From the NCBI RefSeq assembly GCF_000221045.1, contig NC_015856.1:2350986-2414985 (forward strand): a stretch of DNA of 64,000 nucleotides, read 5' to 3'. Shown in pieces: positions 54,746 through 63,598 of this stretch. A program made the translations under genes and the position numbers. The DNA is from Collimonas fungivorans Ter331 (GTDB taxonomy: Bacteria > Pseudomonadota > Gammaproteobacteria > Burkholderiales > Burkholderiaceae_D). The stretch's first letter is position 1; each line of letters begins with the position of its first letter. The notes beneath the pieces were generated by a model, which was not told the origin of the DNA, did no database searches, and worked only from the letters and a program-made list of their open reading frames with translations.

Positions 54746-55705
54746 ATGAATACCATTGTAAACAGTACTTTCGGAACGCGCACCGCTTACAACCAGTCCA
54801 ACCTGACCGACGGCAACTTCAGCCAGGTTGCCAGCAGCGACGGTTTTGTCATGGCGACGGTCGGCCAGCCGACCTTCAGCACCAACTATCTTGGCACGCT
54901 GGAAGGTTTCACCGTCGACAGCAGTGGCAGCAACACCAGTTTTGTCTACGCTACCGGACTGGCATACAGCTACAACGTGCCGAACGGGAAAAAGGGCGCG
55001 ACCACGATCCTGATTCCCATGCCCGGCTCGTTTACCATGCCGGTGCGGCGGGGCGAGACCTGGAATCTGCGGCTGACCTGGAATCCTGAAATCGGCGTGG
55101 CGCCGCAAGTGGAGTTTTATTGGATCCCCGACCTGAATACTGCGCAGGGGCAGCCGGGCGCGCCGGCGAGCCAGCAGGCCAGCATCATGAAGCAGGCCAT
55201 GAACACGCTGCGCGATGAATTGCAGTCCGGCAAGGTGCAAGGCAGCATGCTGCTGTCGGCCCAGCAGGCGATCGACAGCAGGGTGCACGACCTCGCACAT
55301 ATCCTTGGCGACAGCGTCAGCCACGGCAGCAGCGAACAGGATCGCCAGCAATTCGTCGGACGCTTGCAAAAGATCGTCTGCTCGGCGGCGCCGCAGGGAC
55401 AGAAAACCGACAATACCGTCGATCCGCAAGTCCTGCAGGAATTGATTGCCAGTTTCGGCAAGCTCAGCGGCCATACATTCAACACCCAGCAAAGCGGCCT
55501 GATCGAAGCCGGCGTGCGCGCGCTGGTGCAGATCAACGATAACGACGCCAACCGCCGCGACCTGTCGCTGATCAACCGCAACATCGGCCTGTTCATCGAC
55601 AATATGCAACAGGTGCTGGACAAGCAGTTCAGCAACAATGAGCGTCGCCTGCTGACAAGGGCGCTGGTGCGCATCGTCGGCGACGGCACCCGCGGCGACC
55701 TATGA
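54746..55705 (+). CDS. Stand-alone copy of the fibre C-terminal module
   Basis: This 319-residue protein matches the last 315 residues of the fibre almost end to end: a beta-rich part (YNQSNLTDGNFSQVASSDGF; GSFTMPVRRGETWNLRLTWN), then a helical part with AGVRALVQINDNDANRRDLS and FSNNERRLLTRALVRIVGDG. GAGGA stands 6 bases before the ATG at 54746. It may join the fibre as a subunit, act as an alternative tip, or serve as a chaperone. Function unknown. Confidence 0.75.
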   Translation: MNTIVNSTFGTRTAYNQSNLTDGNFSQVASSDGFVMATVGQPTFSTNYLGTLEGFTVDSSGSNTSFVYATGLAYSYNVPNGKKGATTILIPMPGSFTMPVRRGETWNLRLTWNPEIGVAPQVEFYWIPDLNTAQGQPGAPASQQASIMKQAMNTLRDELQSGKVQGSMLLSAQQAIDSRVHDLAHILGDSVSHGSSEQDRQQFVGRLQKIVCSAAPQGQKTDNTVDPQVLQELIASFGKLSGHTFNTQQSGLIEAGVRALVQINDNDANRRDLSLINRNIGLFIDNMQQVLDKQFSNNERRLLTRALVRIVGDGTRGDL

Positions 55706-55736
55706 AGCACGGCCAACCAGCCTCGGCGGACCGGCC

Positions 55737-56399
55737 GTGCTAGCCGCCGCCAGTCGCACCCGGTTGGCAACCTTCGACTTGCTGGATGAAGCCGGCTGCG
55801 AAGACTGGGTGCTGCGCACGCTGCTGCTGCGGCGCCACTGGCGCCCGCGGCACGCCGCGGCGCCGTTCTTTACGCTTGGCCTGGCGGCGTACCTGGATTG
55901 CGGTGCAGGAGGAGTCTATCATGACCTGGCGTTGCGCAGCCAGAACAACCGCATGCTGGAAAACCATTTCGGCCCGCTGCTGCAAGCGCTGGCGATGCTG
56001 CTGGGCGATTATTTCGGCGCGCCGGCCGGCATGACGGACGGCGCGGCATGGCCCGGTTTCCATATCTACCTGCCGCACCCGGCGTTCAGCCTGCCGGTCG
56101 CCAGCGTGCACCGCGACCTGCAGTACCGGGATGTCTTTCCCGGGCAGGCGTTCGCCGAGGACGACATGTTCAGCTTCACGCTGCCGCTCAGCACGCCCGA
56201 AGGCAGCGGGCTGAATATCTGGAGCGATGACGCGGCAGCCGCCGCTCCCGATTTCCATCCCTACCGCAGCGGACAGCTGGTGGTCCACAGCGGCCTGGCG
56301 ACACACCAGGCCGTGCTCAGGTGCGACGGCGATCTTGAACGCATCACGCTGCAAGGCCATGGTGTAAGGCTTGGGCAGCGCATCCTGCTGTACTGGTAA
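55737..56399 (+). CDS. Fe(II)/2-oxoglutarate oxygenase-like protein 1 (eCIS-encoded)
   Basis: This protein has 220 residues from a GTG start. The core resembles the double-stranded beta-helix of 2-oxoglutarate oxygenases: HRD at 125-127 as H-x-D, a distal histidine at 184 or 190 (HSGLATH), and Arg202 in ERITLQGHG as the co-substrate anchor. It shares the ITLQGHG end and overall layout with the next protein. It lies within the eCIS operon. Hydroxylation of a particle or effector protein is a guess; no target is known. Confidence 0.6.
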   Translation: MLAAASRTRLATFDLLDEAGCEDWVLRTLLLRRHWRPRHAAAPFFTLGLAAYLDCGAGGVYHDLALRSQNNRMLENHFGPLLQALAMLLGDYFGAPAGMTDGAAWPGFHIYLPHPAFSLPVASVHRDLQYRDVFPGQAFAEDDMFSFTLPLSTPEGSGLNIWSDDAAAAAPDFHPYRSGQLVVHSGLATHQAVLRCDGDLERITLQGHGVRLGQRILLYW

Positions 56400-56403
56400 G
56401 AGC

Positions 56404-57180
56404 ATGCCGACTACCGCCATCCATCCTGAATTCCATCTGCGCCTGTTCAGCCAGGCCGCGGCCGACGACATCGTCCAGCGCCTGCTCAACCTCGATGCTT
56501 TCTGGCTGCCGCGTCATCCGCAGCTGCCGTTTTATACATTAGGCGCGACCAATTACTACGACATCACCGGCAACCCGGCCAAGCCATACCTGCGCCTGGC
56601 GCGGCAATACAATCCGTTCTTGCTTGAAAATTTCAGCGACGTATATCGAGCCTTGCTGGCCGGCCTGCAAGAACAACTGGGGCAGCCCGTCGATTTCCTG
56701 GCGGACGCTGCGCTGCCGGGCTTCCATATTTTCGGCGGCCATGCCGATTTCACCGCCCGCGACGAACACGATGTCCTGCATGGCGAATGGTTCCAGCGGC
56801 GCGACGGCCATGGTTTCCCCGGCAATCCGATCCATGTCGATACGGCGCACCTGGCGCTCGGGCTGCCAGCCGCGGTGGCTGGCGTGCCGTTGCCCACCTT
56901 GTCGTTTACCCTGGCGCTATGTTTGCCCGAGGAGGGCGCCGGCATGAAGATCTGGCCGCTGCGCCTGGCCAACATCGCCGATCTTGGCGGCCAGCAGCAG
57001 ATGCAATTGCTGCAAGACTGCGCCAGCCGCCTGGTTGCCTACCAGGCCGGCGGTTTGTTCGTCCATTCTGGCGACTATTATCATCAGGCGCGCGGCCTGC
57101 CGGTGCAGGACGGGCAATACCGCATCACGCTGCAAGGCCACGGCGCCTGGCTGGATGGCCAGTGGCGTCTGTTCTGGTAA
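56404..57180 (+). CDS. Fe(II)/2-oxoglutarate oxygenase-like protein 2 (eCIS-encoded)
   Basis: This 258-residue paralogue of the preceding protein has H-x-D at 144-146 (PIHVDTAH), a distal histidine at 221 or 227 (VHSGDYYH) and Arg240 in RITLQGHG. It starts 5 bases after the previous stop, so the two are probably made together. The repeated architecture suggests a heterodimer or two related substrates. Confidence 0.6.
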   Translation: MPTTAIHPEFHLRLFSQAAADDIVQRLLNLDAFWLPRHPQLPFYTLGATNYYDITGNPAKPYLRLARQYNPFLLENFSDVYRALLAGLQEQLGQPVDFLADAALPGFHIFGGHADFTARDEHDVLHGEWFQRRDGHGFPGNPIHVDTAHLALGLPAAVAGVPLPTLSFTLALCLPEEGAGMKIWPLRLANIADLGGQQQMQLLQDCASRLVAYQAGGLFVHSGDYYHQARGLPVQDGQYRITLQGHGAWLDGQWRLFW

Positions 57181-57206
57181 CGCCTGCCAACCCGAGGAAT
57201 GACGCC

Positions 57207-57716
57207 ATGTTTTTCGCCCCAAGCCAATTTGCCTTTACCCAGCTGCTGAGCCGCCACTGGCAAGCGATCCTGGCGGAATGCCTGGCGTTGCCCGGACAGG
57301 AGTTTGACGCCTGGCCGGAAAGGCAGCTGTACAATCACGGCTGGGATGTATACGGGCTGTATGTCGGCCAGCAGCCGCTGCTGGAAAACTGCATCTTCTG
57401 TCCGCATACTGCGGAACTGCTGCAGCAGGTTCCCGGGTTGTCGCATGCCGGCTTTTCTCGGCTAGCCGCCGGTGCCGAAATTTCGCCGCACGTCGGCTAC
57501 AGCGACCAGGTGCTGCGGCTGCATCTCGGTTTGCGCGCCGGCGAGGATTGCGGCATCCGCGTCGGCGCGCAGGTGCGGCGCTGGATTCCGGGAGAATGCC
57601 TGGTTTTCGACGACACCGTCGAACATGAAGCCTGGAACCGCGGCAGTTCGGAAAGGCTGGTGCTGCTGGTGGATTTCACCAAGCCAGAGGGAGCGCGGGC
57701 CGATGAACCCAGCTGA
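57207..57716 (+). CDS. Aspartyl/asparaginyl beta-hydroxylase-like protein (eCIS-encoded)
   Basis: This 169-residue protein shows the AspH pattern: EISPHVGYSDQVLRLHLGLR with His95 and Gly97 (the family's H-x-G variant), IPGECLVFDDTVEHEAWNRG with His140, and Arg150 in SERLVLLVDF. AspH enzymes hydroxylate Asp or Asn side chains. GAGGA lies 8 bases before the ATG. It overlaps the AAA+ ATPase gene by 14 bp, which ties it to the injection-system operon. Confidence 0.75.
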   Translation: MFFAPSQFAFTQLLSRHWQAILAECLALPGQEFDAWPERQLYNHGWDVYGLYVGQQPLLENCIFCPHTAELLQQVPGLSHAGFSRLAAGAEISPHVGYSDQVLRLHLGLRAGEDCGIRVGAQVRRWIPGECLVFDDTVEHEAWNRGSSERLVLLVDFTKPEGARADEPS

Positions 57717-59937
57717 AACCGCCGCTTACGCCGATAACCAGGAATTGCTGCATGAGCTGCGCCAGATTGGCGACGGCATGATTGAGCGCGCCTTGCTGCT
57801 GCGCCAGCTGGCGGACGGAGTGGCACTTGACCAGGCGGAAACGGATGACCGGCTGGCGGCGCTGTACCGCCAGGCCAGCCGCCGGCAAGCTCCGTCCGGC
57901 CAGTTGCAGCAACAGCTGGCGCAGCTGGGATCGGCCCTGCAGCGCCGCTGGGACCGGCTGGTCCAGCGCAGCGCGGCAAGCATCCGCTCCCAGGTGTTTT
58001 TGCCCTGGGTACACCTGGCGCTGCTGTTCCAGCTCAGCCAGCGCGACCAGGAATTATTGCTGTGCGCCTTCCTGGCTGAACTGGACCAGCGCTATCACGC
58101 CATCTTGCAGGCAGTGAGCAGCGATCCGGACGCCGCCGTCGACGCTGGCCAGGGTTTCACATCCCTGGCCAGCGCCGCAGTCATGCTGGGCGGCACCCTT
58201 GCGGATCGCATCGACATGCAGCAGAGCCTGATGAGTAATGCCGCCTTGCGTCAGTGGGACCTGGTCGAACTGGCCGGCGGCAGCCGCCTTGGCGCGCTGA
58301 GCGGCGGTTATCGCTTGAACGCCGCGATCGCCTCCTACCTGCTGGCGCGCGCTGCGCCGCAGCTGCGCCTGGAACAGCCGCTGCACGATATCGATGGCCG
58401 GCTGGAACTGGAGGAACACCTGGTGGAAGAAGCGGTGAAGCAACAGCTTTCCAGTTTCATTGCCCGCACCGCCAAGGAGGATGGCGGGCATTCCAGCTTC
58501 GTACTGCATCTGCAAGGTCCCGACCTGTCCCTGCAGGAAAGCCTGTGCGCCGCCAGTTTCAGGCAAATCGGCATGCGCTGCGTGCGGCTGGACGGCAAAG
58601 CTGTCTGGCAGTCTTATCTCAACGGCCAGAAAAACCGGGCCGCGCTGGCGACGCGCTTGCGCTTGCTGTGCCGCGATGCGTTGTTGTGCAACCGGGTGCT
58701 GGTGCTGGTCCATTGCCAGTGGCTGAGCGCGCAGGATGGCGCCGACGATTTGCTGGACGAGGTCTGCAACACCTTGTTCGACAGCCAACGCTATCTGGCC
58801 GCGCTGAACGGTCCGGCCCGGCGCCTGAGCGACCTGGCGCACCAGTACGGCGGCCATCCGGTGATCCCGGCGCTGATCAAGAGCAAAACCCCCGATAGCC
58901 AGCTGCGGCTGCGTATCTGGCAGCGTCATCTGCCGGCCTCGGGATTTCACCCGACAGAGCCGGAGCTGGCGCAGCTGGTGAACAGCTATCTGTTTACGGA
59001 ACAGCAGACCTTGATGGCACTGAAAGAGGCCGCCAGCCGCCGCCTGCTCAATCCCGATGCCGAGAGCGACCGGGAACTGCTGCTCGACGCCTGTCGCGAG
59101 CAAAGCCATCGCGAGCAGCTGAGCGTCGCGCAGGAGGTAAAAAGCGCCTATCGCTTCGACGACATCATCTTGCCTGCCAAAACCAAGGGCTGGCTGCAAG
59201 AGGTTTTGCAATATGCGCAAAACCGTCACCAGGTAATAGAGAACTGGGGTTTTGATCAAAAAAACCAGAACAGCAAGAATCTCTGTGTGCTGTTTTACGG
59301 TCCGTCCGGCACCGGCAAGACCATGGCCGCCTCGATCATTGCCAATGAACTCAACCTTGGCCTCTACAAGATAGACCTCGCCAACATCGTCAGCAAATAC
59401 ATAGGCGAAACCGAGAAGCACCTGGCGCAGCTGTTCGACCAGGCTGAAGCGATGAATATCGTATTGTTTTTCGATGAAGCGGAAAGCCTGTTTTCCAAGC
59501 GTACCGAAACCAAGGATGCGCACGACCGCTACGCCAACCTGCAGACCGGCTACCTGCTGCAGCGCATAGAGACCTATCCCGGCATCGTGATTCTTTCGAC
59601 CAACCTGCTGAAAAACATGGACAAGGCGTTTACGCGACGTTTCAAGTTCATGATCGAATACCCGTTCCCGGGCGCCGAACAACGCCTGCAGTTATGGCGC
59701 AACGCGTTTCCGGCGGCAACCCCGCTCGACGCCGGCCTGGACTTGCCTTTGCTGGCGGAAAAAGCCGCGCTCAGCGGCGGCAACATCAACAACATCGCGG
59801 TCAGCGCCGCGTTCCTGGCAGCCGCGCAGCAACAGGCGGTGACGCAGGCACACCTGCTGCAAGCCACAGAGCGGGAATATCACAAGCTGGGCAAGGTATT
59901 CAGCTTGAACGATTTCAGCTGGGGCGACGATGACTAG
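57703..59937 (+). CDS. AAA+ ATPase (Afp15/Pvc15-like)
   Basis: This is a 744-residue protein. A helical N-terminal half (about 1-480) contains a degenerate nucleotide-binding-like region. The C-terminal AAA+ domain has Walker A GPSGTGKT (533-540), Walker B VLFFDEAE (587-594), and an arginine finger region (FTRRFKFMIEYPFP). This ATPase is the hallmark of eCIS loci and is thought to help particle assembly or effector loading. The start at 57703 lies inside the end of the hydroxylase gene. Confidence 0.93.
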   Translation: MNPAETAAYADNQELLHELRQIGDGMIERALLLRQLADGVALDQAETDDRLAALYRQASRRQAPSGQLQQQLAQLGSALQRRWDRLVQRSAASIRSQVFLPWVHLALLFQLSQRDQELLLCAFLAELDQRYHAILQAVSSDPDAAVDAGQGFTSLASAAVMLGGTLADRIDMQQSLMSNAALRQWDLVELAGGSRLGALSGGYRLNAAIASYLLARAAPQLRLEQPLHDIDGRLELEEHLVEEAVKQQLSSFIARTAKEDGGHSSFVLHLQGPDLSLQESLCAASFRQIGMRCVRLDGKAVWQSYLNGQKNRAALATRLRLLCRDALLCNRVLVLVHCQWLSAQDGADDLLDEVCNTLFDSQRYLAALNGPARRLSDLAHQYGGHPVIPALIKSKTPDSQLRLRIWQRHLPASGFHPTEPELAQLVNSYLFTEQQTLMALKEAASRRLLNPDAESDRELLLDACREQSHREQLSVAQEVKSAYRFDDIILPAKTKGWLQEVLQYAQNRHQVIENWGFDQKNQNSKNLCVLFYGPSGTGKTMAASIIANELNLGLYKIDLANIVSKYIGETEKHLAQLFDQAEAMNIVLFFDEAESLFSKRTETKDAHDRYANLQTGYLLQRIETYPGIVILSTNLLKNMDKAFTRRFKFMIEYPFPGAEQRLQLWRNAFPAATPLDAGLDLPLLAEKAALSGGNINNIAVSAAFLAAAQQQAVTQAHLLQATEREYHKLGKVFSLNDFSWGDDD

Positions 59938-59964
59938 GCAGCACCGCCATGTCGCGGGAACGAC

Positions 59965-62511
59965 ATGCGCAAGATGAATGTCCTGGCAGCGCCGCCGGCC
60001 AGCCATGACAATATGCCGGCGCCTGCCGGACCGGCCGCGGACCAAGGCGGCGATGTCACCGCGATGGGCAGCTATCACTATGCCGCCACCGGCGCGCTGC
60101 CGGCCAGCCTGCAGGCAGGGATCGCCGCATTGTCGGGGATCAGCCTGGATCATGTGCAGGTCCACTACAGTTCGTCCATGCCGGCCCAGTTGAAGGCGCA
60201 CGCCTATGCGCGAGGCAGCGACATTCACCTGGCGCCGGGACAGGAGCGGCGCCTGCCGCACGAAGCCTGGCACCTGGTGCAGCAGGCGCAAGGCCGGGTG
60301 GCGGCCAGTGCGCAAACCAGGGGAGTGGCGCTCAACGACGACCGCCGGCTGGAACAGGAAGCCGATGTCATGGGCGCACGCGCCATGCGCCACGGCCCGG
60401 CGGCGCCGGAGCCGGAGCCGGATGAGTACGGCGCCGTGCCAGCCGCCGCGCGGCCGGTGACCCAGCTTTACCGGATCGAACGCGAACCCGACACACAGCA
60501 GGTTTATTCGGTCTCCGACGATAATTCCATGGTGACCGGGATGGCAACGCCCAATCACGAATTCTATGTGAATAACGCAACCCGGATCGGCGCCATGAAC
60601 AATGCCATCGCTACCTCGCCGCTGATGTTTTACGCCGCAGGCACGGCCAGCCTGTTCGGGCGCGACTATTTCCGGGTTGGCTTGAGTTTTGACACCGCCA
60701 GGGTACGCGGCGACCATCGGGACGATTTGCAGGCGCAGTACCGGAACCAGGTGCTGCCCGAGATACGCTCGTTCCGCGAAGGGCGCCGCGCAGGAAAAAC
60801 CGCCGAAATAGACGCCGCCACGGTGGTATCCGAGGGACGGATCAAACCGGCTTTGATCAATCCTGCACTGTCGGCCTCGGTACGCAAGCTTGAGCTGTTC
60901 AAGAAACTCATCCTCAGCCAGCTGGCGCTGGCCTCTTACCGCGACGATGAAACCGCGGCGATAGCCGATGCCGGCCGCATCGTCAGTACGCTGGAGAGCG
61001 CGCTGTATTCCGCCGACATTACCCGGGGCGCCATCGCAGCGCGGCTGGAAGAGCTGGCTCCTTATTTCAGGGAGGAAGACAATCCGGCGCGATTCCCCCT
61101 CGCTCCGATTTTGAGCGCCACCTTGCTCGAATTGCGGGCTGCCTTCGTGACGCTGGCGGCAGCATTACCGGAAGACCTGCCGGTCGACCTGATGTCGTTT
61201 CATAACGCCAGCTTCCAGGCGCGCCAGGTCGAAGCCGTCGACGGCCCGGACAACGTGCTCTTGTATCGCGCCTGCGACGTCACTACCTCCACCTTGCTCG
61301 GCAACAAGATCACAGATGAGAATGCGCAGCGGCTCAAGACCTATGTCGCAGGTTCCGGCGGCGCTTTCCATTACGCTACCAAGATACTGCAATCGGGCGG
61401 CGACTGGGTCACCCTGGAAGGTTTCGCCGCCAGCGACCGCGAACGCGGCATCATCGGCATCGAGGACGATGATTCGGCAAAAAACATCGACGATACCTGG
61501 CAATACATCATGTACGGTGCGCTGGCCGGCGGCGGCTCGCCGCTGTCGGACGAAGACCGCTATTTTGCGCTGTACACAAAACTGCGCTACTACCTGAAAG
61601 GCATCACGGCGCCAGGCGTCTTCGGGCCGACGCAACGCGCCAAGCTGATACCCGAACCGATTGATATCGCACGGCTGAAGGCGCTGTTTCCGGCTCCGGT
61701 TGCAACGGGTATCGGCGGCTTTTTTTCGCGGCTGATTGCGGACACGCCCCAGGAAAAGGCGCAAGCGTTGTTTGCGCAGTTGCAGGTGACCGGGTTGCTG
61801 GACAGGCACGGAAGCGTAGCCGACCGCGAGACGCTGACGGCGCAACAAGTGCGCGAGCGGTTGCCGAGCCTGCCTGAAGGTATTGCGGTGAAGGTTTTTC
61901 GTATCCTGCGTGAGTCGCTCAAGTCGCCGCATATCCAGATCGGCTTGAGCAGCGATCTTGCCAACGCCATAGCCTGGCGCGCCTACCTTGGCGCAAACGA
62001 CGACGCGCAACAGGCGCTGCTGGAGCAGCAATCCGACGCCATCATGGAGCAGGGCATTGATCCGCGGGCGCAGTCGGGAGCCATGTGGAGCGACCTGGCG
62101 CAGACCGTTGGCAGCCTGCCGCCAAGGCCGGTTCCTACAGTTGCCCTGGCGCCCACGCTCGCAACAGAACCTGTGACGCCGCTGGTTGAGCCGGAGTCGC
62201 CGGTGCTGGGAGGGCAGGCCGAAACATCGCTGGCCGTCAGCACGCCGGTGAAAGATGAAGGCAAGCCAAAAGGCAAGAAGGCGTCCACACGGGATGAACT
62301 GATTACGATGGGCTTGAACGAACTGGACCGCCTGCGCGATCTGTGGCGCAGCCGGCAGCCACAGCCGGCATTGGGCAGTCCGCCGGGTTATGCTGACTGG
62401 AGCGGCGCGATCCGGTCGATTCAGCTAGCTCCGGAAGACATGCCTATCGGCGCTATCCACGAAGACATGATGCAGTGGCTGAGAAATGCCGAGGAAAGAT
62501 GGGGCGTATGA
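59965..62511 (+). CDS. DUF4157 eCIS effector candidate with unknown C-terminal domains
   Basis: This is an 848-residue protein. The DUF4157 domain is seen at about 45-115 (LPASLQAGIAALSGISLDHV; HLAPGQERRLPHEAWHLVQQ) with the HExxH motif His99-Glu100-His103. DUF4157 marks eCIS cargo and may act as a protease-like targeting domain. Residues 180-720 are unassigned; a segment near 430-520 (NVLLYRACDVTTSTLLGNKI; GGDWVTLEGFAASDRERGII) recalls other DUF4157 effectors. A Pro/Val-rich linker precedes a helical tail. It is the last gene of the cluster. Confidence 0.8.
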   Translation: MRKMNVLAAPPASHDNMPAPAGPAADQGGDVTAMGSYHYAATGALPASLQAGIAALSGISLDHVQVHYSSSMPAQLKAHAYARGSDIHLAPGQERRLPHEAWHLVQQAQGRVAASAQTRGVALNDDRRLEQEADVMGARAMRHGPAAPEPEPDEYGAVPAAARPVTQLYRIEREPDTQQVYSVSDDNSMVTGMATPNHEFYVNNATRIGAMNNAIATSPLMFYAAGTASLFGRDYFRVGLSFDTARVRGDHRDDLQAQYRNQVLPEIRSFREGRRAGKTAEIDAATVVSEGRIKPALINPALSASVRKLELFKKLILSQLALASYRDDETAAIADAGRIVSTLESALYSADITRGAIAARLEELAPYFREEDNPARFPLAPILSATLLELRAAFVTLAAALPEDLPVDLMSFHNASFQARQVEAVDGPDNVLLYRACDVTTSTLLGNKITDENAQRLKTYVAGSGGAFHYATKILQSGGDWVTLEGFAASDRERGIIGIEDDDSAKNIDDTWQYIMYGALAGGGSPLSDEDRYFALYTKLRYYLKGITAPGVFGPTQRAKLIPEPIDIARLKALFPAPVATGIGGFFSRLIADTPQEKAQALFAQLQVTGLLDRHGSVADRETLTAQQVRERLPSLPEGIAVKVFRILRESLKSPHIQIGLSSDLANAIAWRAYLGANDDAQQALLEQQSDAIMEQGIDPRAQSGAMWSDLAQTVGSLPPRPVPTVALAPTLATEPVTPLVEPESPVLGGQAETSLAVSTPVKDEGKPKGKKASTRDELITMGLNELDRLRDLWRSRQPQPALGSPPGYADWSGAIRSIQLAPEDMPIGAIHEDMMQWLRNAEERWGV

Positions 62512-62526
62512 GCGATCGTGACGGAT

Positions 62527-63435
62527 TCAGGCCGGCACGTCGCCTTCGACGGTGGTACGGTACAAGGTGCGCCGCAAATGCTGCGGCGTGATGGGCGCAT
62601 AGTGCACGGTGCTGCGGTTGTCCCAGAACACCATGTCGTGCGCGCGCCATTGGTGGCGGTAGACGTTTTCGGCGCGTATGGTGTGCTCATGCAGGTAGCG
62701 CAGCAGGGCGTCGCTCTCGTCCTTGGGCAAGCCGACGATGTGCGAAGTGAATCCTTCGCTGACAAACAACGCCTTGCGGCCGCTTTCCGGATGCACGCGG
62801 ATCACCGGATGTTCGACTTCAGGCACTTCGTCGATTTGCTTTTGCGTCAGGTCGGCGCGCCAGGGCGACAGCTTCTGCAAGCGCCGGTAGCGATACACAT
62901 AGGAATGCACGGCGCGCCGGCCTTCCAAGGTCTGCCTGACATCGGCGGGCAGGGTTTCGTAGGCCAGGAACATGTTGGCGAAAGAGGTGTCGCCTTGTTC
63001 CGCCGGCAGCTCCTGCGCATGCAGCAGCGAACCCAGGCTCGGCTTGGGCATGTAGGACAGGTCGGAATGCCAGTCGGCGCCGGCGTCCACCAGGCCGATT
63101 GGCTTGCCGTCCTCGATGACATTGGAGACGATCAGGATTTCCGGATAGCCTTGCAGGTGGAAGCGGTTCAGCACGTGCACCTGCAGCGGGCCGAAGCGGC
63201 GGCTGAACGCCACGTGCTGCTGCGGCGTGATGCGCTGCTCGCGGAACACCAGCAGGCCGTGCCTGACCAGGGCCGCGCGGATACGCGCCAGGTCCTCGGC
63301 GGATACCGGCAGCTGCAAGTCGAGGCCGGTGATTTCCGCGCCCAGCGGTCCTTCGATCGGGCGGATGTCAAATAGCTGGGAAGCGGCTGCGGGCGATGGC
63401 GATGGCAATAACGATAGCGTGCTGGCGATGGGCAT
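62527..63435 (-). CDS. TauD/TfdA-family Fe(II)/2-oxoglutarate dioxygenase
   Basis: This 302-residue protein has H-x-D in DWHSDLSY, the distal histidine in RSTVHYAP and the anchoring arginine in RRTLYRTTVEG. The family includes taurine and alkylsulfonate dioxygenases that release sulfite, and related herbicide or amino acid hydroxylases. It is convergent with the effector gene and separated by 15 bp, so it is not part of the eCIS operon. A sulfonate role would fit the SsuA-like protein at 27872, but this is only suggestive. Confidence 0.88.
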   Translation of the reverse strand: MPIASTLSLLPSPSPAAASQLFDIRPIEGPLGAEITGLDLQLPVSAEDLARIRAALVRHGLLVFREQRITPQQHVAFSRRFGPLQVHVLNRFHLQGYPEILIVSNVIEDGKPIGLVDAGADWHSDLSYMPKPSLGSLLHAQELPAEQGDTSFANMFLAYETLPADVRQTLEGRRAVHSYVYRYRRLQKLSPWRADLTQKQIDEVPEVEHPVIRVHPESGRKALFVSEGFTSHIVGLPKDESDALLRYLHEHTIRAENVYRHQWRAHDMVFWDNRSTVHYAPITPQHLRRTLYRTTVEGDVPA

Positions 63436-63598
63436 GAGAGGACTCGGATAGCGGAAAGGCCTTGCCTGCCGTCACACAACAGGCCGGGCCATCCTGAAAA
63501 CAACATTACACCTGTCCATTACACCTCCTTAAGCATGGGCGCCGCAAATAATGGATTGTCATATCCTTATGCGGTTTGCGGCGCATTGCCGCCCAGCG

